Shown piece by piece: positions 1-5,364 of a stretch of 6,588 nt of DNA (its first letter is position 1; each line of letters starts with the position of its first letter). The DNA comes from an uncultured Erysipelotrichaceae bacterium (GTDB taxonomy: Bacteria; Bacillota_I; Bacilli_A; Erysipelotrichales; Coprobacillaceae). The stretch lies in assembly GCA_900544435.1 (NCBI GenBank), contig UQVG01000116.1, positions 1 through 6,588 of the forward strand. The letters are read 5' to 3'. The translations under genes were made by a program, and so were the position numbers. The notes beneath the pieces are model-generated. The model was not told the DNA's origin. It did no database searches and saw only the letters and a program-made list of their open reading frames with translations.

Positions 1-1
1 A

Positions 2-229
2 CAAGGCTTTAGTTTTTATCCAACAGTTAAGAAAAAAGCCCGCGGAGAAATTACAAAACTTATTCAAGAACGCCTTAATTTTGTAGGATTCAATTTAAAA
101 ATAGATGGTATATTTGGTTCTAATACTGAAAAAGCAGTTAAAAAATTTCAAAAAAATAGAAATTTAAAAAATGATGGTATTGTCGGTAAAAAAACATGGG
201 CCTATCTTATAAAAGGTATAAAAGTATAA
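2..229 (+). CDS. Peptidoglycan-binding domain protein, C-terminal fragment (probable cell-wall hydrolase)
   Basis: This open frame enters from the left edge and ends at TAA 227-229, so only the last 75 residues are visible and the start lies outside the window. Residues about 16-70 match the PG_binding_1 fold: a helix with L-I-Q-E-R-L, then G-F, the D-G-x-F-G turn (35-39), T-x-x-A-V-x-x-F-Q (42-50), and the closing D-G-I-V-G-x-x-T-W (58-66). In known proteins this three-helix domain anchors a separate catalytic module, such as an amidase, lysozyme or peptidase, to peptidoglycan. Here it is the extreme C-terminus, which is common for autolysins and phage-like lysins. The basic, Gly-containing stretch before it (about 8-15) looks like a linker. 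The catalytic part is not visible, so the enzyme type cannot be named. The gene converges on the CPBP gene and shares its terminator. Confidence 0.85.
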   Translation, partial: QGFSFYPTVKKKARGEITKLIQERLNFVGFNLKIDGIFGSNTEKAVKKFQKNRNLKNDGIVGKKTWAYLIKGIKV

Positions 230-230
230 A

Positions 231-251
231 AAAACTCCTATACGGAGTTTT
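231..251. terminator. Two-way intrinsic terminator between convergent genes
   Basis: A perfect 8-bp stem, AAAACTCC (231-238) with GGAGTTTT (244-251), encloses a 5-nt loop. Reading rightward the stem ends in TTTT, a short tail. Reading leftward it is followed by a longer T run, the complement of the A tract at 228-234, so termination should be stronger for the minus-strand genes. It begins two bases after the stop of the plus-strand gene and overlaps the CPBP stop codon (250-252), so it can serve both. Termination itself is inferred from structure. Confidence 0.75.
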
Positions 252-984
252 ACATAAAAACTAATAAAACAATCGCCACCAAATTATTGATCATATGCAT
301 TAAAATTGGTACACATATTGTTTTCTTTTTCTCATAGGCATAAGAGAATGCAAATCCCATTCCACCATATGAAAGCAAATAAATGAGTTGTGTCAAATCC
401 CCAGCAAATAAAGCTGAATAAATGTGTAAAAAACCAAACAAAAATGAACTTGCAAAAATAGCTAACCATTTATTTCTATCTCTAAGGCTTCTAAAAACAA
501 GACCTCTAAATAATAATTCTTCCAAAATAGGCGCCAATATAACAGATTGAAAAGCCATTAATAAAACACCATTATTTAAATAATTTTCAAATAAAAGTTG
601 ATTAGCAGAATCATTAGATCCTCCACCCAAAACAAAATTAATAATCAAATTAGCTGCAATTGAAATTCCATAAATCATTGCAACACCAATTGTAATAGAA
701 TAAACAAAATTATCCATTAAGTTTTCTTTAAATCTTTTTATATTATCAATTAAAAAATCTTTTAAAAGCCATACAACCAAAATAAAACTTGCTAGCGAAC
801 AAACTAAATTTAAATAAATTCCTAAAACTGTTGTATCTCTTGTAATATTTGTATATTTTAATAAAAGATAAATTCCAAAATTAGCAAACCTTGGTATGAC
901 ATACAAATATAATGGAAACAAAAGAATAAACCCTATTGCTTTTTGCTTTCCATTAATTCTTCCAGCAAAACTTTCATTCATCAT
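250..984 (-). CDS. CPBP-family intramembrane metalloprotease (Rce1/ABI type)
   Basis: The protein is almost entirely hydrophobic with several predicted membrane helices, and it carries the three CPBP signatures. Numbered from the upstream ATG at 990, these are E-E-L-L-F-R-G with the paired glutamates at 157-158 and Arg162, F-G-F-L-H (185-189), and H-M-I-N-N (232-236). In Rce1-type enzymes these Glu, His and Asn residues form the intramembrane active site, so it should be catalytically competent. Bacterial members cut membrane substrates or protect against bacteriocins, but this one's substrate is unknown. Start choice: three ATGs lie within 12 bases (988-990, 982-984, 979-981). The G-A-A-G-G-G site at 991-996 abuts the first, leaving no spacing, so the second or third is favoured; I chose the second (244 residues). 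It lies a few bases downstream of the DUF975 gene in the same transcript and ends at the shared terminator. Confidence 0.88.
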   Translation of the reverse strand: MMNESFAGRINGKQKAIGFILLFPLYLYVIPRFANFGIYLLLKYTNITRDTTVLGIYLNLVCSLASFILVVWLLKDFLIDNIKRFKENLMDNFVYSITIGVAMIYGISIAANLIINFVLGGGSNDSANQLLFENYLNNGVLLMAFQSVILAPILEELLFRGLVFRSLRDRNKWLAIFASSFLFGFLHIYSALFAGDLTQLIYLLSYGGMGFAFSYAYEKKKTICVPILMHMINNLVAIVLLVFM

Positions 985-998
985 AAACATCCCTTCAA

Positions 999-1877
999 CT
1001 ATAGCTGTTCCACAATATTCTTATCTTCATAGTCTAATTCTTCATAGAAAACAGCTAAACATGTATTAAGTTTAACCCCATAAAAATAAGTACTAAAAAA
1101 AGTAGAAATAACACCCGTAAAAAATGTCGCTAAAAAATCAATTGGCAGAATCGTTTCTACAAACATCGCAATAACACCAGATGTTAATCCAGCTAAAATC
1201 ATCCAACCAAAAAATGAAAATTCTAATTTAAATAAAGTCCATTTATTTCCATTCATTAATCGACTAGATTCTTTTAATGCCTTTAATCCTGTATAATTAT
1301 ATTTTTGTAAAACATAATTAAATAGTCCAAATCTTAATGATAAATAAACAGCTACAATTGCTATTACGATAACAAGTATAAATCCAAATGAAAACATATC
1401 AGATAATGAAGCTACAATATTTACTAAATCACCTTGAGCAATCGTTGATTTATCGACATACATTAAAATAAGTTGTGATAAACTTTTAAATTGAGCGTCT
1501 GTCATTGTTGTATACATCAAAACCATTCCAATAACAGCAATTATAATTCCTGCAAAAGCAATTATAACATTATATAAAAAATATGTTGGAAATAGATTTC
1601 CAAATTGTTTAATACCTACCAAAGTGTCTTCTTTTTCATCAACTGACTGACCATTGTTATTAACAACTTTCAAAGAAGCCACAACTACTCCATGTCCTAA
1701 AGTCATTGTAAGAATACTTAACATTAAACTTATAATAGTACCTAAAATTCCATTAAATATTCCTGATAAAGCCGAAAATAAAGCTTGGATAATCCCAATG
1801 TATAAAATCACCTTAAACAGTTGATTTGGTTGTCTTAAAACCTCATTTGCTTTATTTTTGATATCATATATATTCAT
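999..1877 (-). CDS. DUF975-type multi-pass integral membrane protein
   Basis: About six membrane segments are visible. Numbered from the ATG at 1889, they lie near residues 25-46, 49-71, 101-126, 166-190, 222-244 and 252-272. Between segments four and five lies the conserved-looking stretch A-L-K-E-S-S-R-L-M-N-G-N-K-W, followed by L-F and F-F-G-W (204-229). Near the C-terminus is A-V-F-Y-E-E-L (279-285). Both fit my recollection of the DUF975 family, whose biochemical role is not established. Start choice: the upstream ATG at 1887-1889 would lie only about five bases from the predicted transcription start. The ATG at 1875-1877 has an A-G-G-A-T-G-G site about eight bases away and gives the short N-terminus expected of the family (292 residues), so it is preferred. 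The gene leads a two-gene operon with the CPBP protease, which suggests a shared membrane function, perhaps stress or antimicrobial-peptide related; that is inference. Confidence 0.8.
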   Translation of the reverse strand: MNIYDIKNKANEVLRQPNQLFKVILYIGIIQALFSALSGIFNGILGTIISLMLSILTMTLGHGVVVASLKVVNNNGQSVDEKEDTLVGIKQFGNLFPTYFLYNVIIAFAGIIIAVIGMVLMYTTMTDAQFKSLSQLILMYVDKSTIAQGDLVNIVASLSDMFSFGFILVIVIAIVAVYLSLRFGLFNYVLQKYNYTGLKALKESSRLMNGNKWTLFKLEFSFFGWMILAGLTSGVIAMFVETILPIDFLATFFTGVISTFFSTYFYGVKLNTCLAVFYEELDYEDKNIVEQL

Positions 1878-1900
1878 ATCTTTCACCATCCTATAAAGGC

Positions 1901-1929
1901 ATTATAGCAAATATTATATTTGATGAAAA
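1901..1929 (-). promoter_or_regulatory. Extended -10 promoter for the DUF975-CPBP operon
   Basis: On the minus strand a consensus -10 TATAAT lies at 1906-1901, preceded by TGC, which makes an extended -10. A TTTTCA hexamer (four of six matches to TTGACA) lies at 1929-1924 with the optimal 17-bp spacer. The -35 directly abuts the mazF stop codon (1930-1932). Transcription should start near 1894, giving a leader of about 17 bases to the preferred ATG at 1877. No terminator lies between mazF and this promoter, so read-through from mazF is also possible. Confidence 0.7.
1908..1922. promoter_or_regulatory. Perfect dyad in promoter spacer (possible operator)
   Basis: CAAATA (1908-1913), three central bases, and TATTTG (1917-1922) form a perfect inverted repeat. 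It fills almost the whole spacer between the -35 and -10 of the DUF975-CPBP promoter and includes the TG of the extended -10. A protein bound here would block RNA polymerase. The arms are short and nearly all A/T, so chance is a real alternative. Confidence 0.35.
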
Positions 1930-2265
1930 CTATTTTAAACCCAAACTTGTTTTAATAGCTTCATTCACTTTCTTCATAAAGTAATCATTTAAAGAGCCTA
2001 ATTTTTCATGAAATCTTATTTTATCAATCGTACGAATTTGTTCTAGCAAAATAACCGATTTCTTTTCTAATGAATCACAGCGAATAACAACATGTGTCGG
2101 AATAGGATTTTTTGTTAGTTTAGAAGATATTGGTGCAATAATAACCGTTGTAGAAAACTTATTACCCTTATTATTTTGTAACACTAAAACCGGTCTTATG
2201 CCTCCTTGTTCACTTCCGACAACTGGTGAAAGATCTGCATAATAAATATCTCCCCTATTAATCAT
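1930..2265 (-). CDS. mazF: MazF/EndoA-type endoribonuclease toxin, no adjacent antitoxin
   Basis: The 111-residue protein has normal MazF length and is clearly homologous to Bacillus subtilis NdoA/MazF. Shared features are R-G-D at the N-terminus, [12 protein letters not shown] (11-22), the R-P-V-L loop with Arg24 (equivalent to catalytic Arg25), I-P-T-H-V, and [13 protein letters not shown]. MazF toxins cut single-stranded mRNA at short sequences. By ungapped alignment Ser47 replaces the catalytic Thr48 of the B. subtilis enzyme; this keeps a hydroxyl but may change activity. The ribosome site AGGAGG (2273-2278) lies seven bases before the ATG, inside a hairpin (separate entry). A MazE-type antitoxin gene normally sits immediately upstream. 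Here the upstream 115 bases hold only control elements and then a divergent gene, and 41 bases after the stop lies the DUF975 operon. It is therefore a solitary mazF, or its antitoxin is elsewhere. Confidence 0.93.
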   Translation of the reverse strand: MINRGDIYYADLSPVVGSEQGGIRPVLVLQNNKGNKFSTTVIIAPISSKLTKNPIPTHVVIRCDSLEKKSVILLEQIRTIDKIRFHEKLGSLNDYFMKKVNEAIKTSLGLK

Positions 2266-2294
2266 AAAATAACCTCCTATTGCATTTTATGATT
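2260..2294 (-). promoter_or_regulatory. Inverted repeat enclosing the mazF Shine-Dalgarno and start codon
   Basis: AATCATAAAAT (2260-2270) and ATTTTATGATT (2284-2294) are perfect 11-bp inverted repeats with a 13-base spacer. In mazF mRNA the AUG (2265-2263) lies within the 3' arm and the AGGAGG lies in the loop. Folding would sequester the start codon while leaving the SD exposed. Only one pair is G-C, so the stem would be weak and temperature-sensitive. Alternatively it is a DNA operator. The pairing is seen directly; any regulatory role is inference. Confidence 0.45.
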
Positions 2295-2310
2295 CGTTTT
2301 TCATAATATG
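2283..2310. repeat. Second imperfect inverted repeat upstream of mazF, sharing an arm with the first
   Basis: CATTTTATGA (2283-2292) pairs with TCATAATATG (2301-2310) at nine of ten positions around an 8-base loop. Its left arm is the same DNA as the right arm of the 2260-2294 repeat. In a mazF transcript starting upstream of 2310, the two hairpins would exclude each other: this one would free the AUG and the other would bury it. The TCATAAAAT-type half-site thus appears three times in alternating orientation. Confidence 0.35.
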
Positions 2311-2338
2311 ATAATTGCTTTTTTAATATATTTATTTA

Positions 2339-2347
2339 TGCTATGAT
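2339..2347 (+). promoter_or_regulatory. Extended -10 promoter element for the HAD gene
   Basis: TG-C-TATGAT (2339-2347) is an extended -10, with five of six matches to TATAAT. It lies 33 bases before the ATG at 2381. At 17-bp spacing the -35 position (2319-2324) is only a T run, so the extended TG probably compensates. A TTGCTT at 2315-2320 is spaced too far away (21 bp). Confidence 0.5.
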
Positions 2348-2380
2348 ATAACACGAATAATAAAAAGAGGAGATACTAAA

Positions 2381-3031
2381 ATGATTAAAGCAATTATTTT
2401 TGATATGGATGGTTTAATGATTGATAGCGAAAGAGTGACTTTTGAATGTTATCAAGAAAGATTAAAAGATATGAATTTAACAATGGATGAAGAATTTTAT
2501 AAAACATTATTAGGTAAACCTATTAAAGGAATTTATCAAAGATTTTATGATGTTTATGGAAATGATTTTCCTATTGAAACAGTAATTCAAGATGTTCATC
2601 AATTAATGGCTGAACGTTTCGAAAAAGAAGGTGTACCTGTTAAAAAAGGACTTGTTGAATTATTACATTATTTAAAAGAAAATAATTACAAAACAATCGT
2701 TGCCACTTCAAGTAACAGAGATCGTGTAGATAAAATCTTAGCACAAGCTAAAATCACTGAATTTTTTGATGATTCTATTTGTGGAGATGAAGTTTCTAAA
2801 GGAAAACCAAATCCTGAAGTTTTCTTAAAATCATGTCAAAAACTTGGTGTTAATGTGGACGAAGCTATTGTTTTAGAAGATAGTGAAGCCGGAATTCAAG
2901 CAAGCTATGATGCAAACATCAAAGTCATCTGCATTCCTGATATGAAATACCCAGAAAAGCAATATGAAGATAAAACATTTAAAATTCTAAAAGATTTAAC
3001 TGAAGTTACAGCTTATTTAAAAAGTCTCTAA
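2381..3031 (+). CDS. HAD-superfamily hydrolase, beta-phosphoglucomutase/phosphatase type
   Basis: The 216-residue protein has all four HAD motifs in order: D-M-D-G with nucleophile Asp8 and acid/base Asp10; V-A-T-S-S (107-111) with Ser110 as motif II; K-G-K-P-N-P with Lys142 as motif III; and V-L-E-D-S-E-A-G with Glu166-Asp167 binding magnesium. The helical segment from about 16 to 85 is a C1 cap, as in beta-phosphoglucomutase and small sugar-phosphate or nucleotide phosphatases. The sequence alone does not tell phosphomutase from phosphatase, so the substrate is not assigned. It is likely cytoplasmic, with no signal peptide. A GAGGAG ribosome site (2367-2372) lies eight bases before the ATG. 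It is a single-gene unit, divergent from mazF and convergent with the glycerophosphotransferase operon, with which it shares a terminator. Its stop abuts the neighbour's stop with no gap. Confidence 0.9.
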   Translation: MIKAIIFDMDGLMIDSERVTFECYQERLKDMNLTMDEEFYKTLLGKPIKGIYQRFYDVYGNDFPIETVIQDVHQLMAERFEKEGVPVKKGLVELLHYLKENNYKTIVATSSNRDRVDKILAQAKITEFFDDSICGDEVSKGKPNPEVFLKSCQKLGVNVDEAIVLEDSEAGIQASYDANIKVICIPDMKYPEKQYEDKTFKILKDLTEVTAYLKSL

Positions 3032-3046
3032 TTAAAGAGACTTTTT
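3019..3046. terminator. Two-way terminator with both convergent stop codons in its core
   Basis: AAAAAGTCTCT (3019-3029) and AGAGACTTTTT (3036-3046) form a perfect 11-bp stem with a 6-base loop. Going rightward it ends in a six-T run, and going leftward the AAAAA arm supplies T's. The TAA of the HAD gene (3029-3031) and the TAA of the minus-strand gene (3034-3032) lie side by side in the stem-loop apex, so it can terminate both transcripts. Confidence 0.85.
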
Positions 3047-4132
3047 TAGTATATCATAAATTAAATCAACAACACGTTTTGTATTTTTACCATCTTGATA
3101 TTCAAAAAACATATTTTTAAAAGCTTCTAAATCTCCAACTTCCTTCTTTTGAATCCCTTGAATCAACTCGTTTATAGTTTTACAAATTTTTCCTGGAAAT
3201 AAGTCAGTATTTACATAACATCCAACATCTTTTAAATAATCATTTAAATCTGGAACATAAAAATACATTGGTTTATTCAAAATAGAATAATCAAAAACAA
3301 TTGACGAAAAGTCAGAAATCAACATATCACTTAAAGCAAACAATTCATGTGTATCTTCATTAAACATATCAATAATACGAGGATGCTGTGGAAGACAAAC
3401 ATTTTTTAATAATGGATGCAATTTATAAATAAGATACGTATTTTCATCAAAAGAATTTATTAACTTTTCACCATCAAATGGAAGCATTGTAAAACCTTGG
3501 TAAATATTTCCCCTAAAAGTAGGAGCGTATAAAATAATTTTTTTATTCTTCAACATTGGATACTTAGCTAACAATTTATTTTTAGATACTTTTAAATAAT
3601 TATCATCAAATAAACAATCTACCCTTGGCATACCAGTAACAACAACGTTTTCTTCTTTAACAGAAAAGGCCTCACCATATGGCTTTTTCCAATAAGAACT
3701 ATTTGCTATCACATAATCATAATTTTTAATTGGATATTTCCTAGCAAGTGCATTCCCAAATTTTTTTATTGCACCACAAGCATGCCATACTTGTATCACA
3801 TTGACACCTTCTCTTTTAAAAGTAGAAACAACATAATTATTATCTCTTATAATAACCACTTTTGATGTATTAATTACAAAAAGCTGTTGAATACAATTAA
3901 GCATATATAAAAAGTTTTGTTTTATTCCTTGTTGATCATACTCAATAACAACTTTTTTGAGATTTAATTGTTTATCTTGTTTTAAAACATCATAAATCAA
4001 TTTCATATCAGAATCTAAATATTTAGATTCCAAAGAAACAAAGGCAACTTGATTTTCTTTTATTTTAAATCTCTTAACAAAAATATTCAAAAATCCCAAA
4101 ATAATATTTAATATTAATTTTTGTAATCCCAT
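3032..4132 (-). CDS. CDP-glycerol glycerophosphotransferase-family protein, divergent (W-H-A-C-G) member
   Basis: The 366-residue protein matches the Glyphos_transf family (TagB/TagF-like), which transfers glycerol-phosphate from CDP-glycerol onto a lipid-linked acceptor at the inner membrane face. Visible signatures are Q-V-W-H-A-C-G-A (114-121, His117), G-M-P-R-V-D (167-172), L-Y-A-P-T-F-R-G (201-208), Y-K-L-H-P (236-240, His239), and I-S-D-F-S-S-I-V-F-D-Y (272-282). The two histidines correspond to those known to be essential in TagF-like enzymes. The N-terminal 20 residues form a hydrophobic, basic helix suited to membrane association. It differs from its two upstream neighbours, which have W-H-G-T-P and P-T-W-R-D. 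A priming (TagB-like) or modifying role is therefore plausible, and another acceptor or polyol cannot be excluded. It is the last gene of the leftward operon, eight bases after its predecessor. Confidence 0.85.
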   Translation of the reverse strand: MGLQKLILNIILGFLNIFVKRFKIKENQVAFVSLESKYLDSDMKLIYDVLKQDKQLNLKKVVIEYDQQGIKQNFLYMLNCIQQLFVINTSKVVIIRDNNYVVSTFKREGVNVIQVWHACGAIKKFGNALARKYPIKNYDYVIANSSYWKKPYGEAFSVKEENVVVTGMPRVDCLFDDNYLKVSKNKLLAKYPMLKNKKIILYAPTFRGNIYQGFTMLPFDGEKLINSFDENTYLIYKLHPLLKNVCLPQHPRIIDMFNEDTHELFALSDMLISDFSSIVFDYSILNKPMYFYVPDLNDYLKDVGCYVNTDLFPGKICKTINELIQGIQKKEVGDLEAFKNMFFEYQDGKNTKRVVDLIYDILKKSL

Positions 4133-4137
4133 CTTAG

Positions 4138-4144
4138 CACCTAC
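4138..4144 (-). promoter_or_regulatory. Ribosome binding site built from the upstream gene's stop codon
   Basis: On the minus strand, G-TAG-GTG (4144-4138) contains the TAG stop of the upstream glycerophosphotransferase (4143-4141). It serves as the Shine-Dalgarno for the ATG at 4132-4130, five bases away. Ribosomes terminating on the first gene would be placed directly at the second start, so translational coupling is likely. That would tie the amounts of the two enzymes together. Confidence 0.6.
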
Positions 4145-5319
4145 TTAAAAACAATATCAACTACTCGCTTAGACGCTTTACCATCTTCATGATTATTAAA
4201 ACGTTGATTAAACTTATCTAAACGTTGATAATCGTAACCTTTTTTAATTTCTTCTAATAGTTGATTCTCATCTTCAATAATATCTCCAGGTAAATCATGA
4301 TAAATATCTAAATAAAAACCTCTTAGTTCATCTCGATAATGAATCAAATCATACATATAAAAATAAATAGGTCTTTTTAAAATAGCATAATCAAAGAAAA
4401 CACTTGAATAATCAGTAACTAAAGCATCCGCAATAATGTATAAATTAGAAATATCTTCATTTGCTTCTACAAAATAAACAAATCCTTGATATTGATCAAT
4501 ATCAAAATCATTAACAATTAAATAATGAGGCTTAAATACAATAACATATTCATCCCCTAATATTTTTTGCCATTTATCAAAGTGAACTTCTAATTTAAAA
4601 GTATAACCTTTGGTTATATAAGAATTATCTCGCCATGTTGGTGCGTAAAGAAGTACCTTTTTATCAAGAGGAATCCCTAATTTTTTCTTAATGTTTAAAA
4701 CATCTTCTTCTTTATAGTTTGTTAAAAAATCATTTCGAGGATAGCCAGTTTCAATCAACCTTTCTCTATTAATTCTAAAAGCACTTTGGAAAACTTCAGT
4801 TGTAAAAGCACTTGGAGAAATCATATAGTTATACTTTTTAACATCTTGTGCGTATGTTTCATGCATCATTTCTTCATTCATGCCACTTCGATAAAAAGTT
4901 GTTCCTTCAGGAACTTCTATATCAAACGCTAATTTTTTAAGCGGTGTTCCATGCCATGTTTGTAAATATATTTGATTTTTCTTTTTTAAAACATACATTG
5001 GTAATTTGCAATTTGCAATCCAATATTGACTTCTTGCAAGATAAAAGAAATAAGGAATTGAAAAATATTCAATTACTTTAGCATTTTCAATAGAAATATT
5101 TTTCTTTTTATGATGCTTAATAGCCCATATAAAACGATAATCTTTAAACTTATCTTGTTGTCTCATATATTCATAAATAGCTCTAGGATTATCACTATAT
5201 CCCTTACCATGAAAAGCAATAAACAATACTGTTTTTTTATGAGTTGGTATTAACTTATAAGTTATTCGATAAATAAACTTAATTGTTTTACCTAAGATAT
5301 TTTTTATTAGTCTAAGCAT
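4141..5319 (-). CDS. CDP-glycerol glycerophosphotransferase-family protein (TagF-like), single catalytic domain
   Basis: The 392-residue protein has the standard Glyphos_transf motifs: F-H-G-K-G-Y-S-D-N-P-R (36-46), Q-T-W-H-G-T-P-L-K (120-128, His123), G-Y-P-R-N-D (192-197), L-Y-A-P-T-W-R-D (224-231), F-K-P-H-Y (262-266, His265) and T-D-Y-S-S-V-F-F-D-Y-A (302-312). His123 and His265 match the two histidines essential in TagF-type enzymes. It has no N-terminal glycosyltransferase domain, only a basic amphipathic helix (about 1-25) that could hold it on the membrane. It is about half the length of B. subtilis TagF, so it resembles the catalytic half alone. It is closely related to the next gene upstream, which suggests tandem duplication. 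The start is well supported by AAGGAGGT seven bases before the ATG. Expected role: adding glycerol-phosphate units to a teichoic acid or surface polysaccharide. The exact acceptor is unknown. Confidence 0.9.
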   Translation of the reverse strand: MLRLIKNILGKTIKFIYRITYKLIPTHKKTVLFIAFHGKGYSDNPRAIYEYMRQQDKFKDYRFIWAIKHHKKKNISIENAKVIEYFSIPYFFYLARSQYWIANCKLPMYVLKKKNQIYLQTWHGTPLKKLAFDIEVPEGTTFYRSGMNEEMMHETYAQDVKKYNYMISPSAFTTEVFQSAFRINRERLIETGYPRNDFLTNYKEEDVLNIKKKLGIPLDKKVLLYAPTWRDNSYITKGYTFKLEVHFDKWQKILGDEYVIVFKPHYLIVNDFDIDQYQGFVYFVEANEDISNLYIIADALVTDYSSVFFDYAILKRPIYFYMYDLIHYRDELRGFYLDIYHDLPGDIIEDENQLLEEIKKGYDYQRLDKFNQRFNNHEDGKASKRVVDIVFK

Positions 5320-5337
5320 TTTTAAACCTCCTTATAA

Positions 5338-5364
5338 AAATAAGGGGTAACCCCCCCCTTATTT
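5338..5364 (-). terminator. Internal operon hairpin, possible attenuator
   Basis: AAATAAGGGG (5338-5347) and CCCCTTATTT (5355-5364) pair perfectly over 10 bp with a 7-base loop. On the minus strand the stem is followed by a T-rich tail (complement of A's at 5336-5340). It begins within the last codons and stop of the upstream glycerophosphotransferase and ends just before the ribosome site (5327-5332) of the next gene. It could partly terminate transcription, lowering expression of the two downstream genes, or act as a 3' end for the first message. Confidence 0.6.
5351..5358. repeat. Eight-base C homopolymer tract (G8 in the transcript)
   Basis: Eight consecutive C's stand out in this very AT-rich sequence. 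They form part of the loop and half of one arm of the intergenic hairpin, immediately after the stop codon of the upstream gene. Four of the eight bases pair with GGGG at 5344-5347, and any register of four would do. Such tracts are prone to replication slippage and to sequencing error. Confidence 0.8.

Noticed and set aside
987..990. First ATG (988-990) as the CPBP start
   Set aside because: The only purine-rich ribosome site directly abuts it, with no spacing. The ATGs at 982-984 or 979-981 are better placed. The choice between those two is uncertain.
2284..2308. Minus-strand promoter for mazF (TAAAAT at 2289-2284 or TATTAT at 2308-2303)
   Set aside because: Neither candidate has a convincing -35 at 16-18 bp spacing, and such hexamers are expected by chance in this AT-rich gap. 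A mazF promoter must exist but I cannot place it.
2315..2320. TTGCTT as the -35 of the HAD promoter
   Set aside because: Its spacing to the TATGAT -10 is 21 bp, outside the functional range.
2266..2380. Hidden small antitoxin gene between mazF and the HAD gene
   Set aside because: The interval is only 115 bases and is filled by the two ribosome sites, the inverted repeats and a promoter. No frame of antitoxin length with a start signal was found.
2664..2668. TACAT in the HAD coding sequence as a MazF cleavage target
   Set aside because: A single five-base match is expected by chance, and this MazF's specificity is unknown.
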